The notes under the pieces were generated by a model. That model was not told the DNA's origin. It made no database searches and worked only from the letters and a program-made list of their open reading frames with translations. The position numbers were made by a program, and so were the translations under genes. From assembly GCF_024753215.1 (NCBI RefSeq), contig NZ_JANUGV010000003.1:372001-436000 (forward strand): a stretch of 64,000 nucleotides of DNA, in the 5' to 3' direction. This document shows positions 29,608-37,497 of the stretch, piece after piece. This stretch comes from Massilia solisilvae. Lineage in GTDB: Bacteria > Pseudomonadota > Gammaproteobacteria > Burkholderiales > Burkholderiaceae_D. Numbering within the stretch: position 1 is the stretch's first letter; each line of letters begins with the position of its first letter.

Positions 29608-30960
29608 ATGAACGAGTCCGTCTTCACCTACTCCCAAGATCAGCTCAAGCAACTGGCCCAGGACATGCTGGGCTATGCCCGGGAACAGGGCGCCAGCAAT
29701 GCCCAGGTCGAGGTCAGCGAGGGCGGCGGGCTCGCGGTCACGGTGCGCAAGGGCCAGGTCGAGACCATCGAGAAGAACAAGGACAAGGGCATCGGCGTCA
29801 CCGTCTATTGCGGCAAGCGCCGCGGCCACGCCAACACGTCCGATTTCGCGCCCGAGTCGCTGCGCGCGACCGTCGAAGCGGCCTACAACATCGCCCGCTT
29901 CACGGCCGAAGACCCGTGCGCCGGCCTGCCCGACGCCGAGCTGCTCGAGATGAACCCGCGCGACCTGCGCCTGTGCTACCCGTGGATGATCCCGGCCGAA
30001 GAGGCGGTGGACATTGCCCGCCGCTGCGAGGATGCCGCGTTCGCGGTCGATCCGCGCGTGACCAACAGCGAGGGCGCCAGCGTGTACGTGCAGCAGACCC
30101 ACTTCGTCGCGGCCAACTCGCTCGGCTTTTGCGCCGGCTACCCGTTCTCGCGCCACACCGTCTCGGTGGCGCCGATCGCGGGCAAGGGCTCGAAGATGCA
30201 GCGCGACGACTGGTACACCAGCGCGCGCGACCCCAACAAGCTGGCCGACCCCGAAAAGGTGGGCCGCTACGCCGCCGAGCGCGCGCTGGCGCGCCTGAAC
30301 GCCCGCAAGCTCGACACCCGCACCTGCCCGGTGCTGTTCGAGGCGCCGCTGGCCGCCGGTCTGCTCGGCGCCTTCGTGCAAGCCACCTCCGGCGGGGCGC
30401 TGTACCGCAAGTCGAGCTTCCTGCTCGATGCGCTCGGCCAACAGGTCTTCCCTGGCCACGTCCAGGTGGTCGAGGACCCGCACCTGGTCGGCGGCATGGG
30501 CTCGTCCCCGTTCGACGAGGAAGGCGTGCGCACCGTCGCGCGCAAGGTGGTCAGCGACGGCGTGTTGCAGGGCTATTTCCTGTCGTCCTACTCGGCGCGC
30601 AAGCTGGGCATGCAAACCACCGGCAATGCCGGCGGTTCGCACAACCTCGAGATCGTGTCGAAGGACACCAAACTGGCCGATGACTTCGAAGGCATGCTGC
30701 GCAAGATGGGCACCGGCCTCCTGGTCACCGAGCTGATGGGTCAGGGCGTGAACTACGTCACCGGCGACTACTCGCGCGGCGCGTCCGGCTACTGGGTCGA
30801 GAACGGCGTGATCCAGTACCCGGTCGAGGAAATCACCATCGCCGGCAACATGAAGGACATGTTCCGCGACATCGTCGGCATCGGCAATGACGTGCTCACG
30901 CGCGGCAACAAGTCGACCGGCTCGATCCTGATCGAGAAAATGGTGGTGGCCGGCAGCTGA
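29608..30960 (+). CDS. pmbA: PmbA/TldE metalloprotease component
   Basis: 450 aa from ATG 29608; a start at 29572 would add 12 unlike residues. TldD/TldE heterodimers process microcin peptides and CcdA antitoxin, with TldD providing the metal-site. Visible family features: VSEGGGLAVTVRKGQVETIE, KGIGVTVYCGKRRGHANTSD, QATSGGALYRKSSFL, TTGNAGGSHNLE and YSRGASGYWVENGVIQYPVE. TldD is not in this window. Divergent from darP across about 90 bases that hold AT-rich promoter-like sequence (TATGAT, 29571-29576). Confidence 0.94.
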   Translation: MNESVFTYSQDQLKQLAQDMLGYAREQGASNAQVEVSEGGGLAVTVRKGQVETIEKNKDKGIGVTVYCGKRRGHANTSDFAPESLRATVEAAYNIARFTAEDPCAGLPDAELLEMNPRDLRLCYPWMIPAEEAVDIARRCEDAAFAVDPRVTNSEGASVYVQQTHFVAANSLGFCAGYPFSRHTVSVAPIAGKGSKMQRDDWYTSARDPNKLADPEKVGRYAAERALARLNARKLDTRTCPVLFEAPLAAGLLGAFVQATSGGALYRKSSFLLDALGQQVFPGHVQVVEDPHLVGGMGSSPFDEEGVRTVARKVVSDGVLQGYFLSSYSARKLGMQTTGNAGGSHNLEIVSKDTKLADDFEGMLRKMGTGLLVTELMGQGVNYVTGDYSRGASGYWVENGVIQYPVEEITIAGNMKDMFRDIVGIGNDVLTRGNKSTGSILIEKMVVAGS

Positions 30961-31077
30961 TGCCGGCCCACGGGCGAGCTCAACAGTGCGCGCCCGTTTC
31001 CCATGTTGTTTCATACTGTCCAGCGACACGCGCCGGCTGTGCCGGCGCGCCCCGCCCACGACGACAGGTGAAACAGC

Positions 31078-32064
31078 ATGGCTACCTTCCGCCTTTCCAA
31101 CGCAGTCGATTTCACGTCGGCCCAGCCGTGGTTCTGGACGGCGACCAGCGTCACGTCCTCCACGCTGACCTTCGAGTCCGGCGTGCGCAAGCTCGTGTTC
31201 ACGGGCGCTTTTGCACTCGACAGCCACGCTGACGTGACCGGCACCGTGACCGGCGCCAGCATGACCTCCGGCCCGGGCGACCTGTGGCAAGCCACCGGCC
31301 TGTCGCTCGATGCCGCGGCGCTGGCGAAGGCCGTGGACGACGACGCCAATGCGCTGGCCTACGTCCAGATGCTGTTCGGCGCGGACGACATCGTGTATGG
31401 CAGCGACGGCAACGACGTCCTGCAGGGCTACGCCGGCAACGATACGCTGGTCGCGGGCCCGGGCGACGACATCATCGCCGATGGCCCCGGCAACGACACG
31501 GTCGATGGCGGCTCGGGCATGGACACCGTCCGCTACGCCGGCAAGCTGGCCGACTACCGCATCGACAACAGCGGCAGCCTCGTCACCGTCACCGCGCTGG
31601 CGGGCGGCGCGACGGACAAGCTCATCAATGTCGAGCGGATCGTGTTCGACGACACGGTCGCCGCGCCGGTGGAGGTGCACGGCATCAGCGGCATGGTGTT
31701 TCGCCTGTACCGGGCGGTGTTCGACCGCGAGCCCGACCTGGCGGGCCTGGACTACTGGAAGGGCCGCATGGAGCAGGGCGTGAGCCTGGAAGCCGTGGCC
31801 GGCGCGTTCTCCATGTCGGGCGAGTATCAGAAGATGTACGGCAGCGGCTTGTCCAGCCACGAACTGGTGGCCAGGTACTACCAGAACATCCTGCACCGCG
31901 CGCCCGACCCGGCGGGGCTGGATTTCTGGTCCGGCGCACTCGACCACCACGCCGCATCCGCTGCGCAAGTGCTGGCCTCGATCAGCGAGAGCCGCGAAAA
32001 CGTGGACCTGAGCGTGACCCTGATCGGGAACGGCTTCCTGAGCATGCCCCCGACCGGGCTCTAG
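31078..32064 (+). CDS. RTX calcium-binding / DUF4214 protein, paralogue 1
   Basis: 328 aa. Residues 1-95: a beta-rich N-terminal domain with no signal peptide. About 100-145: a short block of glycine/aspartate nonapeptides (GSDGNDVLQGYAGNDTLVAG, GPGNDTVDGG), the calcium-binding beta-roll. C-terminus: DUF4214, with FRLYRAVFDREPDLAGLDYW and YYQNILHRAPDPAGLDFWSG. Such proteins leave by type I secretion, but no secretion genes are near. First of three tandem relatives. CAGG lies upstream of the ATG in ACGACAGGTGAAACAGC. Confidence 0.85.
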   Translation: MATFRLSNAVDFTSAQPWFWTATSVTSSTLTFESGVRKLVFTGAFALDSHADVTGTVTGASMTSGPGDLWQATGLSLDAAALAKAVDDDANALAYVQMLFGADDIVYGSDGNDVLQGYAGNDTLVAGPGDDIIADGPGNDTVDGGSGMDTVRYAGKLADYRIDNSGSLVTVTALAGGATDKLINVERIVFDDTVAAPVEVHGISGMVFRLYRAVFDREPDLAGLDYWKGRMEQGVSLEAVAGAFSMSGEYQKMYGSGLSSHELVARYYQNILHRAPDPAGLDFWSGALDHHAASAAQVLASISESRENVDLSVTLIGNGFLSMPPTGL

Positions 32065-32189
32065 CGCCGCGCTTGTCGTCGCGATGCGCGCATTCGATAC
32101 CATTTGAAGACAATTTCCGGACAACCGCTTGTAGATACCTCTTGTTACCGATGCTATCCTGACTTTTCGTTAAATCGCAGGAGAGCATG

Positions 32190-33197
32190 ATGGCAAAGCT
32201 GGACATTCTGGGTCCCTATGTGGACCTGATCGGCGCCACCGCAACCCAATGGACGGTCGTTACCACCGCGTCGGACCACGTCGTGTACACCAGCCAGTTC
32301 CTGGACCTGACCATCTCCGGGAACTTCACCATCGGCGCCGGCGGCCAGGTGGCGGGCACCACGACGGGCGTGAACGTGTACTCGAGGGGCTTCAACGGCG
32401 CCCAGGTGCTGCGCGCGACCGATCTTTCCGTTGACGCGGCCAAGCTGGTGGACGTGATCCTCGGCGCCAAATACGATGCCGACGTGTATGCCTTCCTGTT
32501 CAGCGGCGACGACACCATCACCGGCTCCACCTTGCACGGCGCAATCCAGGGTTTCGGCGGCAACGACACCATCCGCGCCGGCGCCGGCGACGACCGCATC
32601 GGCGCCAGCGCGGGCAACGACAGCGTGGATGGCGGCGCCGGCTTCGACGTCGCGGTGTTCCAGGGCGTATTTGCGAACTACAAGGTCGAGCGCACCGCGA
32701 ACGGCTACACGATCACCGACCTCAAGGGCAGTGGCGGCACCGACACCCTGACCAATGTCGAACGCGCCTGGTTCAACGACAAGAACGTCGCACTCATCAC
32801 GCCCGACAGCACCGGCGGCCAGCTGGTGCGGCTGTACCAGGCAGCGCTGGGCCGCCTGCCGGACGAGCCGGGGCTGACCTACTGGCAGGCGCAGGTCGAG
32901 GACCACGGCGTCAAGCTGGAAGCGCTGGCCGGCTCGTTCATCCAGTCGGCCGAATACCAGCAGCTGTACGGCTCGGTCCAGTCCAACCGCGACCTGGTGG
33001 CCAAGTATTACGAGCACATCCTGCACCGCGCGCCCGAGCAGGGCGGCCTGGACTTCTGGGCTGGCGTCCTCGACGGCCACAAGGCGACCAGCGCCCAGGT
33101 GCTCGCCGCCATCAGCGAGAGCCCGGAAAACCTGGCCCTCAGCGTGCAGCTGATCGGCAATGGGCTGGTGTTCGACGCGCCGGTCATCACTTACTAA
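32190..33197 (+). CDS. RTX calcium-binding / DUF4214 protein, paralogue 2
   Basis: 335 aa, same three-part layout as its neighbours. The RTX block (SGDDTITGSTLHGAIQGFGG, AGAGDDRIGASAGNDSVDGG) is the most degenerate of the three. The DUF4214 part reads LYQAALGRLPDEPGLTYWQA and YYEHILHRAPEQGGLDFWAG. Two ATGs are adjacent; the second is six bases from AGGAG and is preferred. A 125-base gap with its own leader separates it from copy 1, while copy 3 follows after 13 bases. Probably extracellular or surface-located; function unknown. Confidence 0.85.
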   Translation: MAKLDILGPYVDLIGATATQWTVVTTASDHVVYTSQFLDLTISGNFTIGAGGQVAGTTTGVNVYSRGFNGAQVLRATDLSVDAAKLVDVILGAKYDADVYAFLFSGDDTITGSTLHGAIQGFGGNDTIRAGAGDDRIGASAGNDSVDGGAGFDVAVFQGVFANYKVERTANGYTITDLKGSGGTDTLTNVERAWFNDKNVALITPDSTGGQLVRLYQAALGRLPDEPGLTYWQAQVEDHGVKLEALAGSFIQSAEYQQLYGSVQSNRDLVAKYYEHILHRAPEQGGLDFWAGVLDGHKATSAQVLAAISESPENLALSVQLIGNGLVFDAPVITY

Positions 33198-33210
33198 TGC
33201 GGAGAACTCC

Positions 33211-34209
33211 ATGGCAAACCTGACGCTTTCGAATCCCTTCCTCTCGTTCGACGCCCTGCCTGACTGGAACTGGGCGCCGGCCGCCGCCACCTCGACCAGC
33301 ATCACCTACACGAATGGTGCGCAAAAAATCGTCCTGACCGGCGAGTTCGTGGTCACGGCCGACACGATGCCAAGCGGCAGGGTCACCGAGGTAAGCTTCC
33401 TGCAGGCCAGCACCGAGGTGTTCAAGGTCACCGGGCTGGAGCTCTCCGCTGCCATGCTGACCAACCTGATCGACAACGTGACCGATTCGCGCCAGACCTT
33501 TGCCTACCTGCTGAGCGGCAACGACACCATCAAGGGCACCAGCTACAACGACCAGCTGTACGGCTACGCCGGCGACGACACGATCCAGGCTGGCATGGGC
33601 AATGACCTCATCATCGGCGGGCCCGGCAACGACACGATCGACGGCGGCATCGAGATCGACACGGTGCGCTACACCGGCGCGATCGCCGACTACAAGATCG
33701 AGCGCACCACCGGCGGCGTCGCCGTCACGGGCCTGAAAGGCGATTCCGGCACCGACACGCTGGTGAACGTCGAGCGCGTCGAGTTCGGAGACAAGATTTT
33801 CCTGCCGGTGGACGTGACCGGCGCCAGCGGCCAGCTGTTCCGGCTGTACCAGGCTGCGCTCGACCGCAAGCCGGATGCGGACGGCATGAACTACTGGGAG
33901 GCGCAGATGGAGCGGGGCTTGTACAAGCTAGAGAACATCGCCCAGGAGTTCATCAAGTCGGCCGAATACCAGAAGCTGTACGGCAGCGGGCTCACCAATG
34001 CCGAGCTGGTGGGCAAATACTACGAGCACATCCTGCACCGCACCGGCGAGAAGGCCGGCATCGATTTCTGGGCCGGCGTGCTCGACAGCCACGCGGCGAC
34101 CAACGCCCAGGTCCTGGCCGCGATCAGCGACAGCCCCGAGAACGTGCAGCAGAGCGTGGCCCTGATCGGCACCGGCCTGGTGGTGGACCACCCGGTCATC
34201 ACTATCTGA
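33211..34209 (+). CDS. RTX calcium-binding / DUF4214 protein, paralogue 3
   Basis: 332 aa. ATG 33211 (GGAGAA upstream) chosen over an in-frame ATG at 33160 inside copy 2. It has the best RTX block, SGNDTIKGTSYNDQLYGYAG followed by DDTIQAGMGNDLIIGGPGND, then the linker DTVRYTGAIADYKIERT shared with the other copies, then DUF4214 with LYQAALDRKPDADGMNYWEA and YYEHILHRTGEKAGIDFWAG. It is 13 bases from copy 2 and is followed by a strong terminator, so copies 2 and 3 share a message. No signal peptide; type I secretion from elsewhere in the genome is assumed. Confidence 0.87.
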   Translation: MANLTLSNPFLSFDALPDWNWAPAAATSTSITYTNGAQKIVLTGEFVVTADTMPSGRVTEVSFLQASTEVFKVTGLELSAAMLTNLIDNVTDSRQTFAYLLSGNDTIKGTSYNDQLYGYAGDDTIQAGMGNDLIIGGPGNDTIDGGIEIDTVRYTGAIADYKIERTTGGVAVTGLKGDSGTDTLVNVERVEFGDKIFLPVDVTGASGQLFRLYQAALDRKPDADGMNYWEAQMERGLYKLENIAQEFIKSAEYQKLYGSGLTNAELVGKYYEHILHRTGEKAGIDFWAGVLDSHAATNAQVLAAISDSPENVQQSVALIGTGLVVDHPVITI

Positions 34210-34230
34210 CGCAGTCACCGCAGTCAAGCA

Positions 34231-34262
34231 AACGCCCCGGCCAGCCCGGGGCGTTTTCTTTT
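34231..34262 (+). terminator. Intrinsic terminator after the RTX/DUF4214 genes
   Basis: Stem ACGCCCCGG (34232-34240) / CCGGGGCGT (34246-34254), 5-base loop, then TTTCTTTTG. 22 bases after the stop of paralogue 3. Confidence 0.9.
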
Positions 34263-34297
34263 GTATTCCAGCAATTTTTTGATGAGCATCAATGCTT

Positions 34298-34330
34298 GCG
34301 CATATGACTATTTGGTTAAATGCGCAAATA
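34298..34330. promoter_or_regulatory. Candidate ArsR-family operator
   Basis: Two overlapping dyads just before the ArsR-type gene: GCGCAT-N16-ATGCGC (34298-34325) and TATTTG-N10-CAAATA (34309-34330). AT-rich imperfect palindromes of this size are the usual targets of BigR/SqrR-type ArsR regulators, suggesting autorepression of the following operon. Confidence 0.55.
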
Positions 34331-34356
34331 CTCAATGAGTCGTACAAGGAGCATGC

Positions 34357-34704
34357 ATGGGGCAGCTATCAAGGGAAGCACTGGAGCACGTCGCCGACTA
34401 TTTCAAGGCGCTGGCCGAGCCGACCCGGCTGCAGATCCTGAGCATGTTGCAGCAGGAAGAGCTCAGCGTGGGCGATCTTGCCGAGCGCTGCGGCTGCACC
34501 TCCGCGAACATTTCGCGCCACCTGGGCGTGCTCAGTTCCCACCGCCTGGTGGCCCGCACCGCGCGCGGCACCAGCGCCTTCTACCGCATCGCCGATCCGT
34601 CGGTGCATGCCTTGTGCGACCTGGTCTGCGGCAGCATCGCGCGCAGGTTCGAGCAGGCGTCGCGCACCAGCCAGTCGTTCACCCAGCCGGCCAAGGGCCG
34701 GTAA
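34357..34704 (+). CDS. ArsR-family transcriptional regulator (possibly sulfide/persulfide-responsive)
   Basis: 115 aa winged-helix repressor. HTH core YFKALAEPTRLQILSMLQQE (about 15-34), LSVGDLAERCGCTSANISRH. Cysteines are Cys45, Cys47, Cys87 and Cys91. The metal-box ELCVCD is replaced by ERCGC, and a second CDLVC pair lies in the last helix, so a dithiol switch as in BigR/SqrR is possible, though the spacing is not identical. AAGGAG lies six bases before ATG 34357. The genes after it (DUF2892, AhpD-like, TsdA-like cytochrome) fit sulfur or redox control. Confidence 0.85.
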   Translation: MGQLSREALEHVADYFKALAEPTRLQILSMLQQEELSVGDLAERCGCTSANISRHLGVLSSHRLVARTARGTSAFYRIADPSVHALCDLVCGSIARRFEQASRTSQSFTQPAKGR

Positions 34705-34736
34705 CCGCAATCTCGTTCACTGAAAGGGGAAAAGCA

Positions 34737-34931
34737 ATGAAAACAAATGTTGGTGGTATCGACCGCGTGCTGCGGGTCGTCCTTGGCCTGGGACTGGTCG
34801 GCGCCACGCTGGCCGGCGCAATCGGCGCATGGGGCTGGCTCGGCGTGCTCGTCGCGGCAACCGGCGTCATCGGATTCTGCCCGGCCTACCTGCCGTTCGG
34901 CTTTCGTAGCTGCAGCACCAGGAAGGACTAA
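34737..34931 (+). CDS. DUF2892 small membrane protein
   Basis: 64 aa with two membrane helices (VVLGLGLVGATLAGAIGAW and LGVLVAATGVIGFCPAYLPF), preceded by the family's NVGGIDRVLR start. DUF2892 occurs alone or fused to rhodaneses (YgaP) and accompanies ArsR/BigR regulators and sulfur genes. Two cysteines lie near the C-terminus (FCPAYLPFGFRSC). AAGGGG precedes the start. Three bases separate it from the next gene, so the two are co-transcribed. Confidence 0.88.
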   Translation: MKTNVGGIDRVLRVVLGLGLVGATLAGAIGAWGWLGVLVAATGVIGFCPAYLPFGFRSCSTRKD

Positions 34932-34934
34932 GAC

Positions 34935-35288
34935 ATGGCCGCGATTCCGAATTACCAGGAACTGACCCGCGAGGTGTCGAAGAACCTGGCCACCTTGCGC
35001 ACCGACCTGCCGGACGTGATGAAGGGCTTTAACGACCTGGCGCGCGCTGCCACCGCAGCCGGCGAGCTGGACGAGAAGACCAAGGAGCTGATCGCGCTGG
35101 CGCTGGGCGTGGCCGTGCGTTGCGATGCCTGCCTGGGCTTTCACACCAAGGCGCTCGTGCGCCTGGGCGCTACCTTGCGCGAAGTGGAAGAAACGCTCGC
35201 GATGGCGGTGTACATGGGCGGCGGCCCGTCGCTGATGTATTCGGCCAACGCGATTGCAGCATTCAAGGAGTTCAGCACGCCGGCCTGA
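34935..35288 (+). CDS. AhpD-like / carboxymuconolactone decarboxylase family protein
   Basis: 117 aa helical CMD-superfamily protein with the AhpD-type redox centre VRCDACLGFHTKAL: Cys63, Cys66 and His70. Members with this motif act in thiol-disulfide or peroxide reduction, unlike true carboxymuconolactone decarboxylases. Preceded by DELDEKTKELIALALG-like helix (here GELDEKTKELIALALG). Third gene of the ArsR-DUF2892-AhpD row. The 136-base gap to the cytochrome gene has no clear terminator. Confidence 0.88.
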   Translation: MAAIPNYQELTREVSKNLATLRTDLPDVMKGFNDLARAATAAGELDEKTKELIALALGVAVRCDACLGFHTKALVRLGATLREVEETLAMAVYMGGGPSLMYSANAIAAFKEFSTPA

Positions 35289-35424
35289 TCTGGCGCCTTG
35301 CCCCTGCACTGCTGCCGGGCGACAGCGGCAGCGGTGCGTCGATTTGCCTGTCGCATCCGTCGCACTACCGTCCGGCCCCGCGCCCTCGATCGATGCGCGA
35401 TGGATTCCATCTGTAAGGAACGGT

Positions 35425-37452
35425 ATGCGATTTCCCCACCTGTTTGCCGCGCTTGGCGCCGTGTTCCTGGCCCAGGCTCCCCATGCTGTTGCCCAGTCTG
35501 CGCAAGACGCCCAGCTGATCGAGCGTGGCCGTTACGTCGCCCGCCTGGGCGATTGCATGGCCTGCCACACCGCTACCGGCGGCAAGGCGATGGCCGGCGG
35601 CCTTGAACTGAAGACGCCGATGGGCGTCATCTACTCCACCAACATCACGCCCGACCGCGACACCGGCATCGGCAAGTACACCTTCGAGCAATTCGACCGC
35701 GTGATGCGCAAGGGCGTGGCGGCCGATGGCCACAACCTGTATCCGGCCATGCCTTATCCGTCCTATGCCAGGATGAGCAAGGACGACATGGCCGCGCTCT
35801 ACACCTACCTGCAACGCGGCGTGCAGCCGGTGCGCCAGCCCAATCGCCCGTCGGCCATGCGCTGGCCGTACAGCATGCGCTGGGGCATGTCGCTCTGGAA
35901 TGGCGTCTTCCTGGACGACAAGCCGTTCCGGCCGAATCCGTCGCGTGACACCAACTGGAACCGTGGCGCCTACCTGGTGCAGTCGCTCGGCCACTGCGGC
36001 GCCTGCCACACGCCGCGCGGCATTGCGTTCCAGGAAAAGGCCATGGACGATGCCGGTTCGAACGGCTCGGCCTTCCTCGCCGGCGAGACCGTGGAGGGAT
36101 GGCGCGCGCTGAGCCTGCGCAACCTGTGGTCGGTGCAGGACACGGTCGAGCTGCTCAGGACGGGCCAGAACCGCTTTGCCACCGTGTCGGGCAACATGGC
36201 GGATGTGATCCACCACAGTACCCAGTACTTCAGCGACGCGGACCTGGTGGCGATCGCTACCTACCTGAAATCGCTGCCGCCGGCCAAGGGCGAATTGCCG
36301 ATGCCGTCCACGCCACGTGCACCGGCCGCGGCGCCGGCCACGCTGTACACGACCCGCGGCGGCCTTGGCTATGCCCAGTTCTGCATCGACTGCCACCGCC
36401 ACGACGGCGGCGGCGTGCCGGGCGTGTTCCCGGCGCTCGCCGGCAACCAGAGCGTGACCAGCACCGACCCCGCCACCCTGCTGCACATCACGCTGACCGG
36501 GTGGAAGACGGTGCAGACATCGGCCCACCCGCGGGTGTACACGATGCCCGGCTTTGCCCGGCTGGCCGACAGCGAGATCGCCGACATCCTGAGCTTCGTG
36601 CGCCAAAGCTGGGGCAACAAGGCCGGCCTGGTGGAGGCATCGGCAGTGGCCAGGGCGCGCGCCGCGCTGAATCCGGCCACCACCGACTCGGGCAAGTTCG
36701 ATACCCCGCGCATGGCGAAAATGCTGGACGCGCCCAACTCGGCCCAGCTGGTGCGCGGCATGCAGCTGCACCTGAACACCAAGGCGCTGCTGCCGAAAAA
36801 CGTGGGCAACCAGCTCAATTGCACCAGCTGCCACCTGAACGCCGGCACCGTGGCCGATGGTTCGCCGTTCGTCGGCGTCTCCGCCTTCTTCCCGAGCTAC
36901 GCGCCGCGTGCCGGGCGCGAGATCACGCTCGAGGACCGCATCAACGGCTGCTTCCGGCGTTCCATGAACGGCAAGCCGCTGCCGGTCGATTCGGCCGACA
37001 TGAAGGCGATGGTGGCCTACTTCGACTGGATGAAGCGCGAGACCAAGCCGGGCGACAAGGTGGCCGGGCGCGGCGTGGGCAAGATCGACCAGTCGATCAA
37101 GCCGAATGTTGACAATGGCCGCAAGGTCTATACGCAGCAGTGCGCGGTGTGCCACGGCAGCAATGGCGAAGGGCTCAAGCGCGCCGACGACACGATGATC
37201 TATCCGCCGCTGTGGGGCGACCAGTCGTTCAACATCGGGGCGGGCATGGCGCGCACCTACACAGCAGCGGCCTTCGTCAAGCGCAATATGCCGGTCGGCT
37301 TCCACGAGAAGTTCCCGCTGGGGCAGGGCGGTCTGAGCGACCAGGAGGCGGTCGACGTGGCCGAGTATTTCTCGCACCAGCCGCGGCCGGACTTCCCGGA
37401 CAAGGTGAAGGACTGGCCGAAGGACAAGAAGCCGGCTGACGCGCGTTATTGA
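35425..37452 (+). CDS. Five-haem cytochrome c: alcohol-dehydrogenase-type triheme module fused to a thiosulfate-dehydrogenase (TsdA-like) module
   Basis: 675 aa, signal peptide about 1-24 (ends HAVAQ). CXXCH sites: 44-48, 191-195, 320-324, 466-470 and 573-577. The first three, with GRYVARLGDCMACHTATGG and RWPYSMRWGMSLWNGVF, match the triheme cytochrome subunit of membrane alcohol/gluconate dehydrogenases. Residues about 440-675 match TsdA: NQLNCTSCHLNAGT, DRINGCFRRSMNGK with Cys509 as the likely axial ligand of that haem, and VKRNMP with Met622 as likely ligand of the last. TsdA oxidises thiosulfate to tetrathionate in the periplasm; the N-terminal part would pass on electrons. TsdB-TsdA fusions are known, but this partner is of another type. 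An upstream in-frame start at 35254 would hide the signal peptide. Confidence 0.85.
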   Translation: MRFPHLFAALGAVFLAQAPHAVAQSAQDAQLIERGRYVARLGDCMACHTATGGKAMAGGLELKTPMGVIYSTNITPDRDTGIGKYTFEQFDRVMRKGVAADGHNLYPAMPYPSYARMSKDDMAALYTYLQRGVQPVRQPNRPSAMRWPYSMRWGMSLWNGVFLDDKPFRPNPSRDTNWNRGAYLVQSLGHCGACHTPRGIAFQEKAMDDAGSNGSAFLAGETVEGWRALSLRNLWSVQDTVELLRTGQNRFATVSGNMADVIHHSTQYFSDADLVAIATYLKSLPPAKGELPMPSTPRAPAAAPATLYTTRGGLGYAQFCIDCHRHDGGGVPGVFPALAGNQSVTSTDPATLLHITLTGWKTVQTSAHPRVYTMPGFARLADSEIADILSFVRQSWGNKAGLVEASAVARARAALNPATTDSGKFDTPRMAKMLDAPNSAQLVRGMQLHLNTKALLPKNVGNQLNCTSCHLNAGTVADGSPFVGVSAFFPSYAPRAGREITLEDRINGCFRRSMNGKPLPVDSADMKAMVAYFDWMKRETKPGDKVAGRGVGKIDQSIKPNVDNGRKVYTQQCAVCHGSNGEGLKRADDTMIYPPLWGDQSFNIGAGMARTYTAAAFVKRNMPVGFHEKFPLGQGGLSDQEAVDVAEYFSHQPRPDFPDKVKDWPKDKKPADARY

Positions 37453-37497
37453 GGCGCGGCCTTCGTGCCGGGCCGCTGCGTGGCGGCCTGGCCGGTC

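Noticed and set aside
29584..32124. An 846-codon open frame on the minus strand
   Set aside because: Shadow of pmbA and RTX paralogue 1; composition is not protein-like.
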